64,000 nucleotides of DNA. It comes from Methylobacterium sp. NEAU K (GTDB lineage Bacteria; Pseudomonadota; Alphaproteobacteria; Rhizobiales; Beijerinckiaceae). Numbering within the stretch: position 1 is the stretch's first letter; each line of letters starts with the position of its first letter. Both the position numbers and the translations under genes were made by a program. The notes beneath the pieces were generated by a model. The model was not told where the DNA came from. It made no database searches and worked only from the letters and a program-made list of their open reading frames with translations. This document shows positions 56,283 to 64,000 of the stretch, in pieces. The stretch is from contig NZ_JAUYZJ010000002.1 in assembly GCF_030700285.1 (NCBI RefSeq), forward strand, positions 186,001 to 250,000, written 5' to 3'.

Positions 56283-57044
56283 ATGACGGACACGGGGCGG
56301 AGGCCGCTGGTCGCCGGCAATTGGAAGATGAACGGGACGCGGGCCTCGATCCAGGTGGTCGAAGCAATCCGCGACGGTCTCTCGCCGGACCTGGCCGCTC
56401 GCATCGACGTGCTGATCTGCCCGCCCGCGACGCTGATCGGCTCCTGCGTGGCCGCCGCCGCCGGGTCGCCGATCGCCATTGGGGGCCAGAACCTGCACGC
56501 CCGCCCGAGTGGGGCCTTCACCGGTTCGATCTCGGCCGAGATGCTCGCCGACCTCGGCGCCAAATACGTCATTGTCGGCCATTCCGAGCGCCGGGCCTAC
56601 CACCACGAGACCGATGACGGCGTCCACGCCAAGGCGCTCGGCGCACGGCGCGCCGGTCTGTGCGGGATCATCTGCGTCGGCGAAACCATCGAGGAACGCG
56701 AGCAGGGCCGCGCCCTCGACATCGTCCGCGCCCAACTTGCGATCGGCCTGCCCAAGGGCGCCACCGCCGCCGACACGGTGATCGCCTACGAGCCGGTCTG
56801 GGCGATCGGCTCGGGCCGTACGCCGACGCCGCGCGACATCGCCGAAGTCCACGCGTCTCTGCGGGAGATGCTCGACAAGCTCGTCGGCGACGAGGCACAC
56901 AGGATCCGCATTCTCTACGGCGGCTCGGTCAAGCCCAGCAACGCACGCGAGTTGATGACGGTGGAGAACGTCGACGGCGCGCTGGTCGGCGGCGCGAGCC
57001 TCGTCGCCGAGGATTTCCTCGGGATCTGCGCCGCCTACGTGTGA
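56283..57044 (+). CDS. tpiA: Triosephosphate isomerase TpiA
   Basis: A 253-residue TIM barrel interconverting DHAP and glyceraldehyde 3-phosphate. It has Lys15 in AGNWKMNG, the catalytic His in VIVGHSERR, the base Glu in [15 protein letters not shown] with the mobile lid, and the phosphate site YGGSVKPSN. The ATG at 56283 follows GAGGGCAAGGG; an upstream extension to 56202 is Arg-rich and not homologous. It heads the tpiA-secG-pyrG order of Rhizobiales. The stop lies 3 nt from the converging NTF2-like gene. Confidence 0.97.
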   Translation: MTDTGRRPLVAGNWKMNGTRASIQVVEAIRDGLSPDLAARIDVLICPPATLIGSCVAAAAGSPIAIGGQNLHARPSGAFTGSISAEMLADLGAKYVIVGHSERRAYHHETDDGVHAKALGARRAGLCGIICVGETIEEREQGRALDIVRAQLAIGLPKGATAADTVIAYEPVWAIGSGRTPTPRDIAEVHASLREMLDKLVGDEAHRIRILYGGSVKPSNARELMTVENVDGALVGGASLVAEDFLGICAAYV

Positions 57045-57047
57045 GCG

Positions 57048-57506
57048 TCAGAGCTTGTACGCCTGACGCGCCATCAGTCGCCAGCCGGCGCCGTCCCGGT
57101 GCCAGACCTGCATCACCCCGATATGGACCGGGGAGGTCTTGCCGTCCGAGACCACCTCCCCGGTGAACACGTGCCGGGCGATGGCGTCGTCACCGAGCAC
57201 CGAGACCGAGCGGTCCGACAGGGTGATGCCCGGAAAGCGCGAGCGGCCGCTGGTCAGCGCCTCGATGAAGGCCGCCTTATCCTGCACCAAACCGCTGGAA
57301 TGGCCGTAGCTGAGCCCGTCGAGGACGAGGCCGTCGAGGGCGCGTCCGTCCGCGGCGAGCAAGGCCTTGGTGAGGGCATCGACTGCCGCCTCGACCGGAG
57401 CGCCCTGACCGGAGGCGTCCGGCCCGGCGGCCTCGCTGGTGCGCGCGCGCAAAAAGACCGGCGTGGCGACAGCGGCGGCGAGCGCCGAACGGCGTGACAT
57501 GGACAT
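57048..57506 (-). CDS. Secreted NTF2-like/DUF4440 protein
   Basis: A 152-residue protein with a twin-arginine-like signal (MSMSRRSALAAAVATPVFLRA). The NTF2-like cone fold includes VDALTKALLAADGRALDGLVLDGLSYGHSSG, SVLGDDAIARHVFTGEV and a closing VMQVWHRDGAGWRLMARQA, the DUF4440/SnoaL pattern. It may bind a small ligand or act as an isomerase; nothing decides this. The ATG at 57506 follows GGGAGG. It lies between tpiA and secG on the opposite strand, interrupting that conserved pair. Confidence 0.85.
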   Translation of the reverse strand: MSMSRRSALAAAVATPVFLRARTSEAAGPDASGQGAPVEAAVDALTKALLAADGRALDGLVLDGLSYGHSSGLVQDKAAFIEALTSGRSRFPGITLSDRSVSVLGDDAIARHVFTGEVVSDGKTSPVHIGVMQVWHRDGAGWRLMARQAYKL

Positions 57507-57767
57507 GGCTGGCCTCCCAGGCGCGGCGGCGCGTTCGGTGCACCGCCCTTCCCGCTCGTCAGAGCACGGCCGGTCTCCGGGCGCGAGGGCTGGCGGGAAC
57601 AGCGGGGGGCGGTTCGTCAAGTTGGCGGCAGCCGGCGAGTGGTGTATGGCCGAGCACAGAATTGCGGCCGGCGCGCTTGAGCCTCGGCCGCCGCGCGCCC
57701 CCCGGCCGGTCCTGACGCCGGCCTCTCGGGACCGACGCGCGCAGCTGAACGAGATTCCGGAACACCG

Positions 57768-58169
57768 ATGCAGACCGTCCTGATCGTCGTACACCTCATC
57801 ATCGTGCTCGCGCTAATCGGCGTCGTGCTGCTGCAGCGCTCCGAGGGCGGACTGGGGCTCGGCGGCGGTGGCGGTGGCGGCGTCGCCGGCTTCATGACAG
57901 GCCGCGGCCAAGCCAACGCCCTGACGCGCGCGACGGCGATCCTGGCCGCCCTGTTCTTCGCAACCAGCCTGACGCTCGCCGTGCTGTCGCACCGGACGGC
58001 CGCGCCGAAGTCGATTCTGGACACCGGCGCGTCGCAGCCCGCGGGTCAGCCGGCCAAGCAGCCCACCGGCGCCGACAATCTGCTCGACACGCTGCGCCAG
58101 CAGCAGGACCGGGCGCCGGCGACCGCTCCGGCCCAACCGGCGGTTCCCGAAGCGCCGCAGTCGCGCTAA
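57768..58169 (+). CDS. secG: Protein-export membrane protein SecG
   Basis: A 133-residue subunit of the SecYEG translocon. Two membrane helices (VLIVVHLIIVLALIGVVLLQ and TAILAALFFATSLTLAVLS) flank a Gly-rich cytoplasmic loop (EGGLGLGGGGGGGVAGFMTGRGQANAL), the SecG hallmark. A Pro/Gln/Ala-rich tail follows. The ATG at 57768 agrees with the family start. It precedes pyrG by ~180 nt on the same strand. Confidence 0.95.
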   Translation: MQTVLIVVHLIIVLALIGVVLLQRSEGGLGLGGGGGGGVAGFMTGRGQANALTRATAILAALFFATSLTLAVLSHRTAAPKSILDTGASQPAGQPAKQPTGADNLLDTLRQQQDRAPATAPAQPAVPEAPQSR

Positions 58170-58227
58170 CGGTCCGGAGACCGACAGGGCGCGCCGGGAA
58201 CGGCCCAGCGCCTCATCACATCGCTGA

Positions 58228-59976
<1,749 letters not shown>

Positions 59977-60033
59977 GCCGCGGCGGCGCGCCGCTCCTCG
60001 CGCGTCGGCCCGGCACCCTATATCGGTCGGACC

Positions 60034-60486
60034 GTGACCGAGATCCTTTTCTACCATATGCAACGCCAGCCCCTGGAGAAGGTGCTGCCGAATCTCGTCG
60101 AGCGCTCGCTCGGCCGGGGCTGGCAGGCCGCGATCCAGGCAGCGAGCGAGGAGCGCTTGCAGGCGCTCGACGACCACCTCTGGACCTATTCGGACGAGAG
60201 TTTCCTGCCGCACGGCACCGACCGCGACCCCGACGCGGCCGGCCAGCCGGTGGTGCTGACGCTGCGCGACGTGAATCCCAACGCAGCGTCGATCCGGTTC
60301 CTGGTCGAGGGCGCCGACCTGCCGCCGGACGCGGAGCAGTACGAGCGCATCTGCATCCTGTTCGACGGCACCGACCAGGATGCCCTGCTGCGCGCGCGCG
60401 AGCAGTGGCGTCAGGCCAAGGAAGCAGGCCATACGGTCGCGTACTGGCAGCAGGACGATTCGGGCCGCTGGAACAAGAAGGCTTGA
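60034..60486 (+). CDS. holC: DNA polymerase III subunit chi (HolC)
   Basis: A 150-residue protein of the replication clamp loader that bridges psi and SSB. It shows TEILFYHMQRQPLEKVLPNLVERSLGRGWQAAI at the N-terminus, LWTYSDESFLPHGT with the W-T-x-x-x-x-S-F-L-P-H-G signature, and ERICILFDG followed by AREQWRQAK in the C-terminal half. The start is GTG at 60034. It lies 57 nt after pyrG, and its stop is close to the start of the S10 peptidase gene. Confidence 0.95.
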   Translation: MTEILFYHMQRQPLEKVLPNLVERSLGRGWQAAIQAASEERLQALDDHLWTYSDESFLPHGTDRDPDAAGQPVVLTLRDVNPNAASIRFLVEGADLPPDAEQYERICILFDGTDQDALLRAREQWRQAKEAGHTVAYWQQDDSGRWNKKA

Positions 60487-60488
60487 CC

Positions 60489-62093
60489 GTGGCCCTCAGC
60501 AACCCTCTCGCGCGCGCCGCGCTCGCACTCACCCTCGCGTTGGCGGTGCCCCTTCCGCTCCGCGCCGAGGCCGAGCCGCATGCCGCCCCTCATGCGGAGG
60601 CGAAACCGGAAACCAAGCCGGCGCAGCGCGCTCCGGAGGGCCGGCGCCTGCCGCCCGACTCGGTCACCCGTCAGAGCGTCACGCTCCCGAACGGAAAGAC
60701 GTTGGACTTCACCGCCACGGCCGGCAGCCTGCCGCTCGTCGACGAGGGCGGGAAGCTCCAGGCCGAGATCGCCTACGTCGCCTACACGATGGCGCCGGAG
60801 GCCGGCCGCGAGCGACCGGTGACGTTCGCAGTCAATGGCGGCCCGGGCGCCTCGTCCGCCTACCTGAACATCGGGGCGATCGGCCCCTGGCGGCTGCCGG
60901 TCGGCGGCGACAGGATCAGCCCGTCGCAGCCGGTGGCGCTCACGCCCAACGACGGCACCTGGCTCGCCTTCACGGACCTCGTCTTCATCGATCCGGTCGG
61001 TACCGGCTACAGCCGCGCGGCGGACGGTAACGGCAAGACGTACTGGACCGTCGATTCCGACGCCTCCACCCTGGCGGCCGCCATCGCCCGCTATCTGCGT
61101 GTGAACGACAGGATGGCGAGCCCGAAATTCTATGTCGGGGAGAGCTACGGCGGGTTTCGCGGTCCGCTGATCACCGAAAAGTTGCAGGAGGATGTGGGTA
61201 TCGGCCTGTCCGGCATGGTGCTGCTCTCGCCGGTGCTCGATTTCGGCTGGCTCGAGACCCCGCGCACCAACCCCTGGGGCTACGTGCTAAAGCTGCCCTC
61301 GCTCGCGGCTGGCGCGCTGGAGCGGGCCGGCACCGTACCGACGCAGGCCCTGCTCGGCGAGGCCGAGTCCTACGCCTCGGGGCCCTACCTGGCCGACCTG
61401 CTCAAGGGTCCGGGCGACGCGGCCGCCGTGGCGCGGATGACCGAGAAGGTTGCGCCCCTCGTCGGCCTCGATGCCGCCCTCGTTCGGTCGCAGGGCGCGC
61501 GTCTCTCCACCCGCAGCGTCCAGCGCGAGATCGACCGCCCGGACGGCCGCGTGACCAGCGCTTACGACACCGGGATCACCGGCTGGGATCCCAACCCGGA
61601 CGCGGCGCAATCGAACTTCGACGATCCCCAGCTGACCGCCCTTCAGGCGCCCCTGACCAGCGCGATGCTCGACCTCTACGCACGGACCCTCAAGTGGCCG
61701 GTGCCGAACATGCGATACGAGCTGCTGAACAACGCGGTGAACCGCGGATGGACCTGGGGATCGAGCCGGCAGGCCCCGGAGGTTCTCTCGAACCTCAAGA
61801 GCGCGTTGGCTTTGGACGGGCGCCTGCGCGTCCTTGTGGCCCACGGCTTCACCGACCTGGTGACGCCCTACTTCGCCTCTAAGCTTCTGCTCGCACAGGT
61901 ACCACCCTATGGCGGCGGCCGCGTGGACCTCGCGGTCTATCCGGGCGGCCACATGTTCTACACGCGGCCGGATTCCCGAGCCGCGTTCAGGCGGGACGTC
62001 GAGCGGCTGTTCCGAGAAACCGTGGAGGCGCGCGCGGCCGGCTCCGCGCCGGCGGCCGGGGCGCCGGCCGAGAGCCTCAAGGACACGCCTTGA
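60489..62093 (+). CDS. S10-family serine carboxypeptidase-like protein (secreted)
   Basis: A 534-residue protein with a signal peptide (ARAALALTLALAVPLPLRAEA) and a low-complexity linker. The alpha/beta-hydrolase domain has the oxyanion motif FAVNGGPGASSAY, nucleophile Ser in VGESYGGFRGP, Asp in AHGFTDLVTPYFAS and His in YPGGHMFYTR, the S10 triad order. It would trim C-terminal residues from peptides in the periplasm. GTG at 60489 lies 2 nt after holC; TTG at 60483 overlaps it. The frame stays open far upstream inside pyrG, but that part is not coding. Confidence 0.92.
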   Translation: MALSNPLARAALALTLALAVPLPLRAEAEPHAAPHAEAKPETKPAQRAPEGRRLPPDSVTRQSVTLPNGKTLDFTATAGSLPLVDEGGKLQAEIAYVAYTMAPEAGRERPVTFAVNGGPGASSAYLNIGAIGPWRLPVGGDRISPSQPVALTPNDGTWLAFTDLVFIDPVGTGYSRAADGNGKTYWTVDSDASTLAAAIARYLRVNDRMASPKFYVGESYGGFRGPLITEKLQEDVGIGLSGMVLLSPVLDFGWLETPRTNPWGYVLKLPSLAAGALERAGTVPTQALLGEAESYASGPYLADLLKGPGDAAAVARMTEKVAPLVGLDAALVRSQGARLSTRSVQREIDRPDGRVTSAYDTGITGWDPNPDAAQSNFDDPQLTALQAPLTSAMLDLYARTLKWPVPNMRYELLNNAVNRGWTWGSSRQAPEVLSNLKSALALDGRLRVLVAHGFTDLVTPYFASKLLLAQVPPYGGGRVDLAVYPGGHMFYTRPDSRAAFRRDVERLFRETVEARAAGSAPAAGAPAESLKDTP

Positions 62094-62096
62094 GGC

Positions 62097-63449
62097 TCAG
62101 GCGTCGTCGAACGCCAGCGCCTCTGCAGGATACGCGATCATCATCTGCCGCTGCGCGTCGGTGTTCTGCCACTCGCCGACCTTGATGTAGCGGCCGTGCA
62201 GGTCGCGGACCTCGACCACCTTTCCGATGGTCGGGATCGACTGGAAGCCTTGCGGCCAGTTGGACGCGAAATAGAACACCTGCTCGACCTCCTCCGACAG
62301 GTGGCAGATCGCCGGACCGAAGGTGCCCAATCCGAAGACGAGGTAGCGACCGTTCACGAGGGCTGAGACGTCGGCGACGAGAGACTCGCTCTGTGTCTCC
62401 ACTGGGAGGCCGAGCGCGCGGGCGTAGGCCTCCACCTCGGCGATCACCGGATTCAACCGGTTCTCGAACACGAGCTTCACCGAGCGGATGCGGCCCTCCC
62501 CGCTCAAGCGGTCGATCACCATGCGGTAGAACGCGAAGGGCGGCTGCGGGTAGTGCGGATCGACCCAGGTGCTGAAGATGTCCCCCGACCGGATGTGGAT
62601 GAGCAACTGGTCGTCGGGCTTATCGGGAAACCGCGCCGGCAGCCCGTTGAACAGCGGACGGATCACCGACTGCACGATCGTGCGCGAGTCCGGCGGGCTG
62701 TGGAGGCCTACCAGCCGCTGGAACTGGGTCGGATCGAAGTACAGGCCCGACAGGAAGTAGCCGCCCGCCGGCATTGGCTCGTCCGGCGGGATGAAGGTGA
62801 TGCCGTCGCAGGTGAGCCGCTCAGTGAGGAAGATCACCTTGCTGCGGTCGACCTTCGGGACCTTGATGTATTTCAGGTTCAGCGCTTTCGCGACCGAGAC
62901 CGCGATGACGTACTGGACGAGGCAATTGCCGAACGCGCCGTTCTCGAACAGCGACAGGCCGACGAGCGTGCGGCTCGTCCGACCGGGACCCTGCTGGAGG
63001 CTGTACGAGGTGTAGACGTTGGCGCCCGGATTCTCATTGAGCAGAGTCACGTCGAGGTCCAGCATCGCCCGCAGGGACAGCAGGTCCAGGGCGGCCTCCT
63101 CGGACCGGACCCGGACCGCGCGGACCCGCGGGGAATCCGGCACTGCGACCCGCAGATGGCGCGCCCAGGCGCGCTCGTCGGCACCGATGAAGGCCGTGAT
63201 CGAGCCCGGCGCGACGTGCGGGGACGTGATCCCAGGCTCGGACCAGACCGCACCGTCCTGCGAGACCATCACGGCGACGTCAGCGGGGAGCGCGCCCTCC
63301 TCTGCCGGGACCAGGACGATGGAATGGATCGGGAATCGGCCGCCGAGATCGATCTCCAGCCACGTCCGCCCCTCGGCCGCGATCGTCCGCGGCGCGCGGC
63401 CGGCTGCGAGGTCCACGAGGACCGGACTCGGGTCGTCTGCCAGGGACAT
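62097..63449 (-). CDS. F5/8-type C (discoidin-like) domain fused to a fucosyltransferase-like domain
   Basis: A 450-residue protein, no signal peptide. Residues ~8-135 look like a coagulation-factor F5/8-type C (galactose-binding) module: TWLEIDLGGRFPIHSIVLVPAE and VMVSQDGAVWSE. From ~165 a glycosyltransferase-like part starts with ENGAFGNCLVQYVIAV, like the G-N-Q-L-F-Q-Y motif of GT11. It holds HIRSGDIF (His285-Asp290), the H-x-R-x-G-D motif I of fucosyltransferases. Substrate and donor are unknown. The ATG at 63449 follows GGAGACAC. Its stop lies 3 nt from the S10 peptidase stop. Confidence 0.75.
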   Translation of the reverse strand: MSLADDPSPVLVDLAAGRAPRTIAAEGRTWLEIDLGGRFPIHSIVLVPAEEGALPADVAVMVSQDGAVWSEPGITSPHVAPGSITAFIGADERAWARHLRVAVPDSPRVRAVRVRSEEAALDLLSLRAMLDLDVTLLNENPGANVYTSYSLQQGPGRTSRTLVGLSLFENGAFGNCLVQYVIAVSVAKALNLKYIKVPKVDRSKVIFLTERLTCDGITFIPPDEPMPAGGYFLSGLYFDPTQFQRLVGLHSPPDSRTIVQSVIRPLFNGLPARFPDKPDDQLLIHIRSGDIFSTWVDPHYPQPPFAFYRMVIDRLSGEGRIRSVKLVFENRLNPVIAEVEAYARALGLPVETQSESLVADVSALVNGRYLVFGLGTFGPAICHLSEEVEQVFYFASNWPQGFQSIPTIGKVVEVRDLHGRYIKVGEWQNTDAQRQMMIAYPAEALAFDDA

Positions 63450-63630
63450 CGTGTCTCCGAATGGATCGCGGCCGACTGTGCCGCAAGCACCACCGCACGG
63501 CACGTCCGGCGGTGCCCGCATCGAGGCGCACCCGTCAAGCCCGGCCGCGCGGGCGATGACCTGTAGGAATCGGGCGCGATCTGCGGCGTCTGCGTTGTGC
63601 GCAAGCCGTCTTGCGTCTACAGAGAATCCG

Positions 63631-63798
63631 TGACGGTGCCCCGGAGACGGGGTGAAAAGGGAATGCGGTGAGGAGGCGCGCCTCCGAATCCGCGGCTGCC
63701 CCCGCAACTGTGAGCGGCGAGCGTCTGCCAGACGGCCACCGGAGCGATCCGGGAAGGCGGCAGGCGCGCCGAGCCGCGAGCCAGGAGACCTGCCGTCA
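63631..63798 (+). promoter_or_regulatory. Cobalamin (AdoCbl) riboswitch
   Basis: The P1 stem TGACGG (63631-63636) pairs with CCGTCA (63793-63798). Within it lie the conserved elements GGTGAAAAGGGAATGCGGTG, CCCCGCAACTGTGAGCGG, the B12-box-like GCCACCGG and the 3' hallmark AGCCAGGAGACCTGCC type (here GAGCCAGGAGACCTGCC with a GCG insert). It folds upstream of cbtB and would lower its expression when cobalamin is plentiful. The rest of the interval 63450-63630 holds no gene. Confidence 0.95.
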
Positions 63799-63845
63799 CA
63801 ACAGGATCCCGAAATGCCGCCGGTGGGGCGGCTGGAGACGCATTG

Positions 63846-64000
63846 ATGACCACCTCGACTCTCGCCCCCGTCGCTGCCGGCACCCGCGCAAGCGAGCGCA
63901 CGCTCGCCGTCGCGCTCGCGGCCTTCCTGGGCCTCGGCCTCCTGTTCATGGCGGGCTTCTCGCCGGCGATCGCGCTTCACAACGCGGCGCACGACTTCCG
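63846..64000 (+). CDS. cbtB: Cobalt transporter subunit CbtB, 3' truncated by the window end
   Basis: The first ~51 residues are visible: a polar start (MTTSTLAPVAAGTRASERT), one membrane span (LAVALAAFLGLGLLFMAGFS) and HNAAHDFR, the start of the His-rich region expected for CbtB. CbtB is a small single-span protein that acts with CbtA in cobalt uptake for cobalamin synthesis. The reading frame runs off the window. Control by the cobalamin riboswitch directly upstream supports the identification. cbtA should follow. Confidence 0.85.
   Translation, partial: MTTSTLAPVAAGTRASERTLAVALAAFLGLGLLFMAGFSPAIALHNAAHDF

Overview
The window is a dense, high-GC chromosomal segment from an alphaproteobacterium, most likely a Hyphomicrobiales (Rhizobiales) member close to Methylobacterium. 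Three things point there: the very-long-chain lipid A acyl genes (fabF/fabG/adh/lpxXL), the chvI-chvG-hprK-EIIA(Man) cascade, and the ppiD-trp-moaC-moeA and tpiA-secG-pyrG gene orders. This placement is inferred from family and synteny knowledge; no 16S gene is present. The segment looks like core chromosome. I found no transposase, integrase, phage gene or CRISPR array.

Layout. 1-9.9 kb: the tail of a membrane-anchored Sel1-repeat protein, a DUF3429 membrane protein, a saccharopine-dehydrogenase-like enoyl reductase, the large bifunctional putA for proline catabolism, an orphan solute-binding protein and a DUF2218 protein. 10.1-13.6 kb: a GlcD-type FAD dehydrogenase divergent from an FAH-family hydrolase and a Nudix protein, then tRNA-Gly(GCC) with a clear terminator. 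13.6-18.9 kb: a minus-strand cluster (fabF, fabG, SH3-like, adh, lpxXL, DUF1223) fitting synthesis and transfer of the C28-type acyl chain to lipid A. 19.0-24.0 kb: two translationally coupled M20 carbamoyl/ureido amidohydrolases, a TerB-like protein and a CYTH-CHAD protein. 24.3-29.3 kb: selB, a small secreted Cys-rich protein, a glycosyltransferase and an SGNH hydrolase. 29.3-35.9 kb: hslV and hslU, separated by a chemoreceptor and a SulP transporter, then an EamA exporter.

35.9-39.5 kb holds the ChvI/ChvG two-component system followed by short HprK and EIIA(Man), a regulatory phosphotransfer module without an adjacent HPr gene. 39.8-44.7 kb: a HugZ-type protein, a small protein, lepA, and a cytochrome c with a sorbosone-dehydrogenase-like protein. 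44.8-48.3 kb: an amine-oxidase/UDP-galactopyranose-mutase-like flavoprotein divergent from a multi-pass membrane protein with oligosaccharyltransferase-like acidic motifs. 48.3-56.1 kb: a tightly packed minus-strand operon ppiD-trpE-trpG-trpD-trpC-moaC-moeA. 56.3-62.1 kb: tpiA, secG, pyrG, holC and an S10 peptidase on the plus strand, with an NTF2-like protein opposed. The window closes with a discoidin/fucosyltransferase-like protein on the minus strand and a cobalamin riboswitch ahead of the truncated cobalt transporter gene cbtB.

Because of the high GC, many long open frames lie antisense to or out of phase with real genes; these were rejected. Start codons were chosen from family N-termini, Shine-Dalgarno spacing and overlaps. 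GTG/TTG starts are common here.
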